The notes beneath the pieces are model-generated. The model was not told where the DNA came from. It saw only the letters and a list, made by a program, of their open reading frames with translations, and made no database searches. From assembly GCA_030141585.1 (NCBI GenBank), contig JAQIFP010000017.1, positions 18,507 through 82,506 on the forward strand: a stretch of DNA of 64,000 bases, written 5' to 3'. Below, piece after piece: positions 13,331-24,522 of the stretch; position 1 is the stretch's first letter; every line of letters starts with the position of its first letter. The position numbers and the translations under genes were made by a program. This stretch comes from Ophryocystis elektroscirrha (taxonomy: Eukaryota; Apicomplexa; Conoidasida; Neogregarinorida; Ophryocystidae).

Positions 13331-15901
13331 CTATTCTAATTGATATGACTGTGTGAAAACGCAAATTTGGTCTGTGTATACGTATTCTGTTTTACCCAGA
13401 CATAAAAATTTTATTATCTGATTTTGCTGCAAATCCAAAACTAATTGTCTCATTTTTGACATAACATAATGTTCACAATTTTCAGTTTCTTCAAGATTAC
13501 CAGGCTTGTTTATTTGGTTTAGATGTATAATATTAACACTTTTAGCAGTTAAAACTATTAGTATTGATTCAAATTCTCCTATTCCCTTAACCCATTTTAT
13601 ATTTTGTATTAAAACGTGTTTAGATAATCCAGGAACCTTTCATACATATAATGTTATAATAAAAATTTTACTTTTTCAATCAAAGAAAACTCATCGTCCT
13701 GGGTTTTTGAATGTCTTACGTTTAAAGTTTGCTGATTGTTCAAACTATATATAAACATATCTTTGCTCCATGCATCAACAAATATAATGTGACTTTCATT
13801 TGGAGCGATTGATATAATTGGATTTTTTGAACCTATCATACATTTATAAGTTTATAATGAATACCTTGTAAAAAATCTTGAAGGTTTATAGTCGCATGTT
13901 TCTATGGCCAAGATAGTTTAAAACTGCATACTTACTGTAAGGTGAAGAAGGTTGTAAACGTAAAACTTATTCGTAAAACTCTGACAAATTATCCATTCAT
14001 TTGTGTAGGAAATAATAAGTGTTTTTATGGCTGAATAAACGTATTTATAATGCACGAACAAACCTGACTCATGAAAAAACTCAGCAATAAATTGATCAAC
14101 CTCAATATCATATAAACATAATAAATGATCTGATGCCCTTGAATACGTAAGAATTAAAAAGTCTTTATTTTTCATAAAACAAAACTTGACACAGTTGCAA
14201 ATAATGTTTTTCAAAAGATTTGATTTACATTCTTTGATACTTAATGTTGCCAAATCAATTTTCAACAATTGTGTGCCATCGTCAGAAGAAAATGCAAGAT
14301 AAGTACCATTTCGATTCACTGCACAGCATCTTATTTGCTTTTTATTGTTTTTAGATTGCTCCACTGTGATAATTTTTTTCAAATTGACACATTTTGAATC
14401 ATGACACAAACTCCATATATCGATACTGTAATTATATTTTGCAATTATCAATGATTTCAATGGAGAGTAATCAATTAAATCTTCTAAATATTGAGATGAA
14501 GGACTTATGAGCGTCAAAGGTTTGTTAAAAAAATCTCCGTAATTTTGATAAAGATACACAATTCCTTTAGAATTTCCTAAAGCTAGTAAACCTGTTTTAG
14601 ACTTTTCAACAGCTCTAATAGCTATTTTTTTAGGATGTTTACAAGCTGATTGCACCCAAGTCTGATCGTAATTCAATAAAACTTAATACCTGATCTTTTT
14701 TGGAGTACATAAAAGGAATTATTCTTTCATCCATTCCAAAGCTTAAGAGAAAATCAGAAGAAAATAAAATCAAATTGAGTACGTCACTGGTATGCTAAAG
14801 CGTTTAAATGGACGAAGCTTACTGAATTAAAAAGATTTGAAATTGTCATAGTAGTTATGTCCCAAAAACTGATTTGACCAAGAGAATCACCACATGCTAC
14901 AGTTTTAAGCACGTTTGACGCTACAATACACCAGATTAAACATTGAGCTTCCTGATTTTGTCCTGTTGGTCTATTTATAATGAACTTTTCAATATTCTCA
15001 AATTTTCCATCCGAATTTACGTTCACTTTGAGTAAATATCCGTTTGCAGTTCCACAGAAAACTGTCTTTTCATCATACACACAAATACTCAAAATTCGAG
15101 CTAAAAATTATATAATTGAATACGACGCACTTTCGTGACAATTGACAGTTGACAAATGCTCAATATGTTCTTCATCACGTTCTTATAAAAAATAATTGAA
15201 TATCACAAAAGTTACCATTGTTATACAGAGAGTAAGCGGAGAGACACCCTTTGTCTGTACCAACGTACAAAAAAGACTTAAATTTAATTAGATCTGCTGC
15301 AAATATCGCTCCTCCTTGTGAACTGACACTAATCTGATGATGGTCGGTAACAAAAAATGTTCTCACTTTCACAGTTTGACTCAAAAGATTCCACTCACTG
15401 ACAATGCCATGAAAACCTAGCACGTAATACAAAAAACAAGAATTACCTATGGAAATAAGTCTGTAATCAAACAGTGTTAAAGATAATTTTTTTTCGTGTA
15501 GTGATTTATTTTTTTTGGGTAAAAAAAATATTTTACAAATGGAATACATTTCACATCCTGGAAGAATCTAAATTAATATGAAATCAACATAATAACATAT
15601 ATCACCATAAAAAGTGATCCACTTTCAGTGTTAAAAATGTCGATTTGTCCGTTTGAATGGCCAACTGCTAACCATAAAGAGTCTTCTGTAAAAGCTACAG
15701 TTTCGACACTGGATAATTGACATTGGTACAACCGGCATATAAATGCTTTACTTCCGAGATTCGTAAAGTTTGATAATTCATAACTTATGGATTCAATCGT
15801 TTCATGTAACACTTTAGCTTTATTTACCCTAATTGATAGTACAAAATACAAAATTTATACTTTTTCAATAATTTGTCTGACTTCTCAAGAACTTCAGACA
15901 T
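13331..15901 (-). CDS. UTP4: UTP4/cirhin-like WD40 protein of the small-subunit processome
   Basis: WD40-repeat protein of the t-UTP subcomplex needed for pre-18S rRNA transcription and processing in the nucleolus. Minus-strand exons carry WD-type strands throughout. The closest family match is the block CLIWCIVASN followed by ACGDSLGQISFWD, which lines up with the same position in cirhin. LAVGHSNGQIDIFN in the first repeat and GGAIFAADLI in a later one also fit. First exon starts at 15901 (MSEVLEKSDKLLKK) and is joined to VNKAKVLH by a 32-nt intron. The C-terminal exon runs to a TAG at 13331 and diverges from animal sequences. Other nucleolar WD40 proteins are possible alternatives, but the order of blocks favours UTP4. 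Confidence 0.75.
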
Positions 15902-16132
15902 TTTTGAATTATTAAAGCTTTTTCATCACAAGCTCAAAAATAAAAGGAGCTGGTTAGCTGGTTTTTTTATCTAATAAGCTGCTTGACTAAGTAAACAGCA
16001 TTGTTTCAACAAAAAAAATTGTCTTATAAAATACTCAAGCACTAGTACTTAATTTAAAAATGGTTATTTATCGATGACTTATTAAATCATATACAAAAAT
16101 AAATGCGACAACTTAAAATAGTACATAAAGCA
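15902..16132. other. Intergenic region between UTP4 and Sec61 gamma
   Basis: About 230 nt, AT-rich, upstream of UTP4 and downstream of the Sec61 gamma gene, both on the minus strand. No open frame with splice sites was found. It probably holds the UTP4 promoter. Confidence 0.4.
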
Positions 16133-16524
16133 CTAATTTCCAACTATTATATTATTTATTGGTATAAATATCAATTTCACAATAAATCCAACAAAACCCA
16201 TTAGGAAAAATCCTATGCCACAAGCATATGCAATTCTTTTGAACTCTGCAATTATAATCATATATATTGTTATACCATTGAAATCGGGCTTAGTACAACG
16301 GTATATCAACCGAACACTTTCTTCCACAAAGTCAGAAATCTTGATATATATCCAGCCAATTGGATTAGATGAATCGTTTAATATGGTTCGAACTTTCTTA
16401 ATGTTATCTGCCTAAACAAAAATTCACTAGAATAATATAATACATGACCCAAAGCTGTATTACTTAAAGAGTCGATTTTCTTTGATTGCTCGCTAAAATC
16501 GTCCTCTTCTAAATGTTTCTGCAT
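16133..16524 (-). CDS. SEC61G: Sec61 gamma subunit of the ER translocon
   Basis: Small tail-anchored subunit of the Sec61 channel. The C-terminal part is nearly canonical: [18 protein letters not shown], then [20 protein letters not shown], then [14 protein letters not shown] 30-nt intron removes an in-frame insertion after KPDFN, and a 32-nt intron lies upstream. The protein has an N-terminal extension of about 35-40 residues (beginning MQKHLEEDD) compared with the usual 68-residue subunit. A further in-frame ATG at 16566 would lengthen it more. No other ATG lies in frame before the conserved core. The extension is either real or hides an extra intron. Confidence 0.9.
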
Positions 16525-16653
16525 TTTTACTAATAAAAATAATGAGACAAGTGGTCCGTTCTTCAAGTTTAATAGACCTTAAACTATTCAAATTTATATA
16601 CATTTTGTCATTTGAAGACTATAAACAAATAAGTTGCAAATTTCAAATTTTAA

Positions 16654-17757
16654 ATGGAATTATCGGTCAATATTGCTGGGGCTTGTATTTTTTTGATAAT
16701 TTTTTTCAATTCATTTTTTAAATGGTGCACTTGGTGGATCTTATCATTTTTCGTTTCAGAATTGAGTTCTGATGAAAATTCATATGCTTTGATAACCGGT
16801 AGATAAAATAAATTGTTTATACTTGTTCAAGGCGCATCTGATGGGATTGGGGAAGCTATGGCTATAGAACTTGCTCGCAAAAATTGGAATTTGATTTTGA
16901 TAGGTCGATCTGAAACAAAATTGCTGAATACAGTGAAAAAAGTTATACATATCTATATTGCATGAATTATTTCAGATTGAAACAATAAATTCTGGTATAA
17001 AATTACTCACCTACATCTTTGACTTTTCTAGTCTAGATGCTCAGGAATATAATAAGTTAGAACAGTTTTTGAACAAATTCAAGATAAAATTGTTCGTAGC
17101 GTCCGCTGGAGTATCCTATCCAGCAGCGCTTGTAAGACAGAATGCTTGATTTAATTTGTGAATAGCGTATAGAGGAGCTTGATTATAAAACTTTAAATGA
17201 TATTTTAATAGTAAACTTGATATCTCTAATCCATGTTACTAAAATCATCGTTCCAAGTTAGATTTGTTTTTTACAATATTTATCAGATATGAGAAAAAAT
17301 CGAGAAGGTCATATAACCTTTATTGGTAGTGGAGCTTCAGAGCTTCAATCAGAACCATTATACGCCGTGTACGCAGCATCAAAAGCAGGTGTTCAGAATT
17401 TTGCAAAATCACTACAAATTGAATGCGCCAAGGATAATATCTCAGTTCAGTGCCAAACTCCTTTACTTGTAAAAACAAAATTATCGAAAATAAGGAAAAC
17501 TAGTTTAACAATTCCTTCTGCATCAGAGTAAGATTGTTTCTAATTTTATAGCTCACAGATATGCGAAGCACGCGACAAAATGCACTTTGACTTGTTTTTC
17601 AAATTTTTGGACAAGTACAACGCGGTATGCATATATAAATCACGCTTTAATTCTTTGTTTTTGTCGAATGGTACCTTTTATAATGTGGAATAAGTTTCGT
17701 CTAAAAATGACTGAGCGTATAAGAAATCGTTATTTAATGAAATTAAGAAATCAATAA
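16654..17757 (+). CDS. Very-long-chain 3-oxoacyl-CoA reductase-like short-chain dehydrogenase (KAR/HSD17B12 type)
   Basis: ER membrane SDR that probably reduces 3-ketoacyl-CoA during fatty-acid elongation. It opens with a hydrophobic N-terminal anchor (ACIFLIIFFNSF) and then the cofactor motif TGASDGIGEAMA, completed by a 33-nt intron after ALIT. ASAGVS stands for the NAG motif. The catalytic YxxxK is in LYAVYAASKAG, preceded by the serine in IGSGAS. The C-terminal region after a final mini-intron (YAKHATK onward, ending in a basic tail) matches the KAR family tail. Five introns were modelled. HSD17B3/12-type steroid dehydrogenases are the same family, so the substrate is inferred. Confidence 0.8.
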
Positions 17758-17884
17758 AAAGCTTTTTTTTCTGAACTAATTACTTTTTCTCAAATAATAA
17801 TTCGTTAATTATTAAACTGTTTGAACTCCCGACTCATAATTTAAAGGTATATATATTACATAGTTTTTGTACTTATAGTAAAAC

Positions 17885-18721
17885 ATGTTTTTTAATTTGA
17901 GTATAATATCAGCAGTTCTTATCATTTTTAAAAGAGCAAGATCCGCGAAAGATACTCAATTGGTGTTAAATCATTCTATCAAAGTTCTGAAAGATTTAAT
18001 TTTACCATTTGAAAAACCTTTTTCAGAGTTTCCCAAAATTCAAAATTTCAGTGAGGAAGTCAAGAAATTCGTACAAAATGGTTCATTGTCTTTAAATTCC
18101 CTGATTACCAAAGAAGCTGGATTAGCTCAAAAATTTTTAGAATCAGAACTAGATGGGTTAACTTCCGGTAAAACATTGGCACTTCATACAGATTTATTAA
18201 ATTCTACTTTCACAACAATTGCAACAATGGTAACATCTTTTGCAAACATATCTGAAACTAAAACCAAACTCAAAACTTCTGAAGTAGCTAATATGACACA
18301 GAAAAAGGAAGTTAAAAGTTTAGAGGAAGACACAAATTCAACAAACATTAATGGAAAAAATTCTATAAAATTTTCAAAATCTGAGATTATTCAGTTATTT
18401 TGGAATTTTTGTAGTTACATGGAACAATATTTCAAGAAACCGTTTCAATTAGAAACTAAAACCATGCTCTTTGTATACATGAATGCAATTATTGATAAAG
18501 ACAAACAACAAAATATAAGTAATGTTGTCGATTTAAGTTTAGATTTATTAGTGCTACTAAATACGACAACTAAGTTAGAATTACCAGATCCTCAGTTTTT
18601 CAATAAAAAAATCTTGATATCCAGTTTAGAAAATGAACTAAATTTGACAATTGAAAAAACAGCTTATTTAATTTATAACTTTTTTAAAGTTTCCTTAATT
18701 ACTTATACTTATTTAAAGTAA
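17885..18721 (+). CDS. Unknown secreted or lumenal protein rich in N-glycosylation sites
   Basis: Intron-free frame of 278 residues starting MFFNLSIISAVLIIFKRA, a short hydrophobic N-terminus that may be a signal peptide or anchor. About ten N-x-S/T sequons are spread along it (for example NHS, NFS, NGS, NST, NIS, NMT, NLT), far above chance. This supports a life in the secretory pathway. The rest is helical-looking, with a charged middle (TQKKEVKSLEEDTN). I recognise no domain. It ends 136 nt before AP-4 epsilon on the same strand. No frame continuity with AP-4 was found, so it is treated as a separate, possibly lineage-specific gene. Confidence 0.7.
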   Translation: MFFNLSIISAVLIIFKRARSAKDTQLVLNHSIKVLKDLILPFEKPFSEFPKIQNFSEEVKKFVQNGSLSLNSLITKEAGLAQKFLESELDGLTSGKTLALHTDLLNSTFTTIATMVTSFANISETKTKLKTSEVANMTQKKEVKSLEEDTNSTNINGKNSIKFSKSEIIQLFWNFCSYMEQYFKKPFQLETKTMLFVYMNAIIDKDKQQNISNVVDLSLDLLVLLNTTTKLELPDPQFFNKKILISSLENELNLTIEKTAYLIYNFFKVSLITYTYLK

Positions 18722-18856
18722 TAGCCGAGAGGTATTTTTTATGGATAAATGTGTATAAATATTTTGAAAAATAAAACGAAAACGTTTTACTTAACGCTTT
18801 AATTGAGAAATACTAATTTTTAACAGATTCGACTTATAGGAACACATGGTCTTAAC

Positions 18857-21383
18857 ATGAATGATACATATAAACAATTATCAGCTAATTATTATCATTT
18901 TATAAAATGTATTGGAGAATTGAAATCTAGAAAAGATGAAAGAGCTGTAATTTTATATGAAATTAATAAAATAAAACACGATTTTATTCATAATAACCCT
19001 AAACCACAAGAAGCTAAAGAACTTCTTATCAGATCTTATTATATACAAATGTTAGGATATGACATATCTTTTACTCATGTGTACGCTATCAAACTAGCCC
19101 AGGATGAAAACGTCTTGTGTAAAAAAGTTGGATATTTGATAATTTCAGAATTTTTAAAAAAAAGCTATGATTTATTATTACTAAGTATAAATACATTTCA
19201 AAAAGTATTTTTTTATTTAAACAATGCTTTAACAGGATATATTTAGTTATAATTTCTTAAGAATTTCCGCAGCATTCATATGTTTATCGAATGTAATCAA
19301 TCAGGATATATTAAACTTGATTTATTCTGATATAATCAATGTAATCCATTCAACCCAATACGACACCGTTCGGCAAAAAGGTTATTTATTGTTGTATTCA
19401 GCATTTAAAGTAAATAAATCTTTAGTTTTGTCTGACTTGGGACCTTTAATAGAGTAGGGTTTTAACACATATATACATTGTTAGAGCAAATGTTAACCAA
19501 AAAAATATCAATTTATGGAGTTCACTTTTGTACATTATTCAAGCGGCTATGGAACATGATTTGCTTCCATTAGATTTATTAGCATCTTATTTTATATCTG
19601 AATTGAACCGTATATTTGACGAATCGCGCATATATGACTATAGAGATTCATTGTCTTTATGGATTCAAGTAATTAACTTAGTATTTTCTTATGATTTAGA
19701 TTAAGTTGATTAAATTAGTGAAACTTTATAATTTGAAAACAAAAAAGTTATATACTTTCCCCGATTTGTTCAAATCGTTGTTAACCAGAAAAATACCCAC
19801 AAAAACTTCTGATTTTTGTCTTCTTTATGAGGTCTACAAATCCAGTATTGTTTTATGTGACTTTCATTTCATTAAAGATATCAGTGTAAAACTTTTATCA
19901 AGGTATCGTAAATACTTTACACATTATGCCAGATTTTTTTTATCAAATAACTCTAATTTGAAATATATTGGAATGACTTCTCTAGTTGCAGCAGTTCAAT
20001 ATTATCCAAATTTAGCTGCAGTTACGGAAAACCAAACAGCTATTTTGGATTGTTTAGAAGACAGAGATTACACAATTAAAAAATGCGCATTAAACGTCTT
20101 ATGTAAAATTGCAAATCCCGTCAATTACAAAGTTATTTTGTCGAAGTTATTTGTCTACCTGAAGTAATGAAAATTATTAAAACGTGATGATTTGTAGAAG
20201 TTCATCACAAAGAGATTTAAATTATGATTTAGTTTATCGTATATCTTATATTATCGATCGATATACAATGACAATGAATGATTTTTTTCTTTATGAAAAC
20301 GCTTTATTATTATGCAATGTAACGGCATCATATTTCATTGTTCATACTTTGCTCCGATGGTTTTGGACAGAACTTCTTACAGATGAGCTATGTACCCAAG
20401 AAAACAGGTTTGAAAAATTTTTGTTACTAGTTTTCAGAATTATATTTTTGTTAAGTTATCTTCTGTTCATCCAAAAACCTTTCTTTTGTATTAAAAACAT
20501 GCATCCAGTAAATTTTGATTTCGAAAAAAAAATACTAGATAATGACATGGGTTTTTGGTGAATTCGGTTACATGATTCCCAACTTCAGTAATTTTGATGT
20601 TCATCATCTTATTCAATTATTGTTTACTCTATCGTAATTAATTTCTTTGATTACTTCATTTTTTTTCAGAGTTCAACGTATTTCTGAAACCAACTGTTTT
20701 ATATTATTTAACACTCAAAAAATTTTATTCCGTTCTAATTGCTTTTTTGATAAAAAAAAAGATTGTAAACTTATTCCGTTGCAATTATTTGAAAAATTGA
20801 CGTTATCAAATTCAACTTTTGATTTGCACCAACAATACAATGAGTTTAACATACTTATTTCTAAATTAAACCTTTTTAAGCTTAACGCAGATGTGTAAGA
20901 TCACGATACAACATTTCAAATATTAGGAAATTCTTTCCTCAAATGAGATCATCATCTTATGATTCCACTTTTATCAATGTAAAGAAGACGCTATATTCAA
21001 ATAAATTTAGGCTATAAAAAAAAATATTAAATGGAAAGCCTTTGATAATATTAAAAGTTATAATCCCTACTCATTTAATAATTTAAACAAGTATTCTAAA
21101 ATAGTGAGGTTCATGTACTTACTAATATTTCTAAGCAGACACATCAAATAGATAGTCATGATAAATGTGACGCTTCAGTTTCCTACTCATCAGGAAAAGT
21201 AATTTGAATATGCAACATTTTGATCTCTTAGGATTATACTCCGCTTATTGATATATCAAAAAACACATTATTTACTAAATCAGTTTTATCGGTAGTTTTT
21301 CAATAAATAAATCTTTTTTCAAGGTTCATAAGTCTTCATCAATTAACAAAATTTTAACAGCAAATATTTTTAAAGGCCTCTAA
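18857..21383 (+). CDS. AP4E1: AP-4 complex epsilon subunit (trunk only)
   Basis: Large subunit of the AP-4 adaptor that sorts cargo at the trans-Golgi network. The first exon matches epsilon closely: LLIRSYYIQMLGYDISFTH, then YAIKLAQDENVL, CKKVGYLIISEFL. Later exons carry HEAT-like repeats: SNNSNLKYIGMTSL, AILDCLEDRDYTIKKCALN, and MTWVFGEFGYMIP at the end of the solenoid. About eleven introns of 30-36 nt restore the frame. One of 32 nt near 20897-20928 joins an apparent stop to KFFPQMRSSS and carries the gene on through a polar hinge to a TAA at 21383. Total length is about 700 residues, against roughly 1,100 in humans. I see no ear/appendage domain. The gamma-adaptin alternative fits less well. 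Confidence 0.85.
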
Positions 21384-21808
21384 AAAATCATAAGTATTGA
21401 TTATAAACCGCATTTGTATATTGTTGCAAAATTTTGGATATCATAATTTTTATCAATGTGTACGAATGCTCGAAATGCAGAAATATGCGATATATATGCG
21501 CCTAATATAAAAATCATTGAAATTTATGAATAGTGATCGAATTGAGAATCAGACTGATACAAATATTTCAGATTTTGGTATAATATAGAATTAAATTGAA
21601 ATCATAGGTAAAATGAAATATTTACAAGGGTTTTATCATCACTGGAAATTTCAAGAAAACTTTAAATCAGAAAACAAAATTTATAAGATTATATCTGCCA
21701 CAGCAAATAAAGAAAAACATATTCGTAATTCTAAGCTTTCTCAAACTTAATTTATTACTAGGTTACAAATTTGAGTCAACCAAATGCTGAATAATAAAAA
21801 CTATTGGG
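21384..21808. other. Convergent intergenic region, no gene seen
   Basis: About 425 nt between the AP-4 epsilon stop and the stop of the minus-strand membrane protein. Both strands were checked for frames joined by short introns and nothing convincing was found. It is AT-rich and likely holds 3' ends of both neighbours. Confidence 0.4.
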
Positions 21809-22467
21809 TTATGTCGTCATCTCAGATCCGCAATAATTCATAGTTTGTAATATAGCACTTGTATGTTTTTGTGAATGTTTATTTTTCTGAATAAAATTTT
21901 TGGAAATCAATCTTGACCATCCTTGACGGATTATTCTGAAACCAACCCGAAAAATTAGATAAAAAACACAAAGAAAAACTGTTATGTAAAGGAGAAAGAA
22001 ATATGAAACGTAACATTGCCCTATCGGAAATAGCAACTGAAGAGACTTATTTGAATCAAATCCTTTGATTGTTGAGGTTACTGCCTACAATACAATTAAT
22101 TAAAAATTGCTTACTTCATCAGAAGAATGTAATAGGTCGTTATAACACTCTTTGTAAGGGGGGATTAAATATTTTAAAATCCAAGGATCTATGGTAATTT
22201 CGGGTCTATATAATCTTACAAGGTCTTGAACAGCTACAAGCTTTCCACAATTGGATTTTACAATCCCATGTGTCTTGTTGATTTTTAATATTAATTTTTT
22301 TACATAAAGGAACCAACACAGAGCAACCCTAGTTTAAAAGATTTCAACAGTTAATTTACTCTATGTGCCAGATTATCATTTTCGCTACATAAGCGTTCAT
22401 TGGAAAAGTTTTTGCTTAAATTATTTAACCATAAATTATAATATTTGTTTAATGTATATACACTCAT
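21809..22467 (-). CDS. Unknown protein with one C-terminal membrane segment
   Basis: Multi-exon minus-strand gene starting MSVYTLNKYYNLW at 22467. A 31-nt intron follows the first exon, then short exons lead to DPWILKYLIPPYKECYNDLL or PYPWILKYLIPP, depending on which of two legal 31-nt introns is used near 22205-22235. The last part has a strong membrane helix (YFFLLYITVFLCVFYLIF) followed by a basic, probably cytosolic, tail ending at 21809. The exact splice pattern of the middle exons is ambiguous. I recognise no family. It lies head-to-tail with DPH5, 73 nt downstream of that gene's stop. Confidence 0.5.
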
Positions 22468-22540
22468 TATTGTATTAAACGACAAAAAATAGTTAAAGTG
22501 GAAAAGAAACCTGTATAGTAAAAAATATTAATTATTTTTT

Positions 22541-23621
22541 TTAAGATTTTTTGATAGAAAACTCAGCAAAAAAATCAAGTTCAATTCCTTGTAAATCTGG
22601 AGCACAGATCACCTAAATTTAAGCTTATGTAGTAATGGATATACTAATGAATGAGGAGATTTTCCAAAAGAGTGATTTCTTAACTCTGCAAGAGTTCCTA
22701 AGTAATGTCAAATTATTCATAATTGTAACCAGAAACAATAACTTGATCTTCAGAAGAACCTAGTCTTGCCACACCAAAACCTTTAGTTGTATTCATACAA
22801 TCTGAAATAATGAAATATTAAGAATTTAGTTGCGAACATTTATTGTTTAATAGGGATTCCAGCTCTAAAAGTTGATCAATCGCTTCTTGTATACTCATGA
22901 ACCTAAAAATTCATCTATCATGATAACAATACCTTGGAGGGCCATATATAAAATTTTTTCTCATTAAGTTTTCTACTGTTTGAGGTTTTGTTTGTATATC
23001 TGAGAAAAGAAAAATGATAATGGAAAAATTATTTACCAAGTAAACAAAGAGTATGACAATTTGCATTGATATTATTTCCAATCTTTTCATAAATACTCTT
23101 TGGTTTCCATTCGCCATCAAAGAAAGGGATTGAAACAATTTCTCCAAATCTATATAGCTTAATTTAAAGTATTATATCAAATTTTTGGCTACTTGAAGAC
23201 CACATACAGAAATGACATTTATAATGGATGCATTGTGAGCGATTTCATAAGAAATATTGTTTTTGATACATTGAAGGATAATGTCAGAATGTGTAGTAGC
23301 ACTGAATTCTTCAAAGCAAAAGTAATTTTACCATAAAGGATCCCCAATCACCAAAATTGAAACATTTGAATGTTTTGCTTTGCTCAATAAATCAAGTTGA
23401 TTATCCTCAACATCCATGCGCTCTAATATACTAATTTTTTTTTTAAATAGTGATTCCTATCGAGAGATAAATAACATATTAATTACAAGTTCTTGTATCG
23501 AGCATAAAATTAGAGAAGTATAAGATTCTAAATACACAAAGTCTGATTTGCTTATATAATCAAGTCCTCTAGTAGTAATGTCTTTGTTTGGACATAAACC
23601 CAATCCTATTAAATATAACAT
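22541..23621 (-). CDS. DPH5: Diphthine methyl ester synthase
   Basis: SAM-dependent methyltransferase of the diphthamide pathway, which modifies the histidine of elongation factor 2. It was recovered only by joining many exons: [16 protein letters not shown] at 23621, [72 protein letters not shown], and a terminal HSL followed by APDLQG. These are the DPH5 landmarks in order, including the GDP..ATTHSD SAM-binding region. All introns placed are about 30-37 nt. The end is a TAA at 22541. Very few uninterrupted codons exceed 60 in a row, so frame scanning alone misses this gene. Confidence 0.88.
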
Positions 23622-23786
23622 TTCTTTTATTTATATCAAAATATATTTTGAATCTACATAAAAAAATTCGTATCAGTAAAATTACTAAATATTAATAGTC
23701 GCAATTTATAATTCACCTACTAGTTTCTAAACAACAAAGTTAAAGTATAAAAAAATGACTTTAAACGTCAATTAAATATATAAAAT

Positions 23787-24062
23787 ATGTCTTCAATTAA
23801 AAACAAATCGGAAATTCCAAAATCTTTCAGTGTATTTATTGAAACAAACAAATATGAGTTATTCATATTTTTATTATATTCTTTAGCATTATGTGTTTTA
23901 CCTGCTTCCGTGTTGGTGTTTCTCCCTAAAATTATGACAAGAAACATTTACAAAACTGAGATTTCTTTTATATTATCTATTTTAACGACTATGACGATAT
24001 TGGGTTTATACGCTTACAAAGCAATTAAAGACGAAGAAATTTATTTTAAAAAAAAATTGTAA
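23787..24062 (+). CDS. VMA21-like two-helix ER assembly factor
   Basis: Intron-free 91-residue protein with two predicted membrane helices (IFLLYSLALCVLPASVLVFL and FILSILTTMTILGLYAY) separated by a short polar loop. It ends in FKKKL, which fits the KKxx ER-retrieval signal. Size, topology and the dilysine ending match VMA21, the ER chaperone for assembly of the V-ATPase Vo sector. Sequence identity to known VMA21 proteins is not clear by eye. The neighbour DPH5 is divergently transcribed 165 nt away. Another small ER membrane protein is possible. Confidence 0.5.
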   Translation: MSSIKNKSEIPKSFSVFIETNKYELFIFLLYSLALCVLPASVLVFLPKIMTRNIYKTEISFILSILTTMTILGLYAYKAIKDEEIYFKKKL

Positions 24063-24522
24063 ATATACACTTGAGACATTATGTAATTGATATTTGTTAC
24101 AATTATCAAAAGTGAAATCACAAGTTTTAATGGAATTTTTTCAAGAAGTTAATAAGCGTATAATTGAATTTCTCACACCAAAATGTAAATGATTTTTAGT
24201 GAATGATTTTTAGTTGTTAGATGTATCTCTTATTACCTGTTATTTTCTAACAAGTTTTAAACTATTTTGCTCATTTTCCACAGCTCTTTATTAAATAATA
24301 TTATTATGAAAATTCGCAAATATTACGAAATCTATACAAAATTATGAAAATAAGTTTTGTGTGTTAACCACAAATACATTTGATAACTTTTCTTAAGTTT
24401 CATTGCTTTAAAATATTTTGTGACTAAAATCACATATACAAGGAAAATTTATAAACTTAAAATAAATATTGCTGACCAAAATCATTCAATTAATTGATAG
24501 AATTAACTGCATTGTTTAAAAT

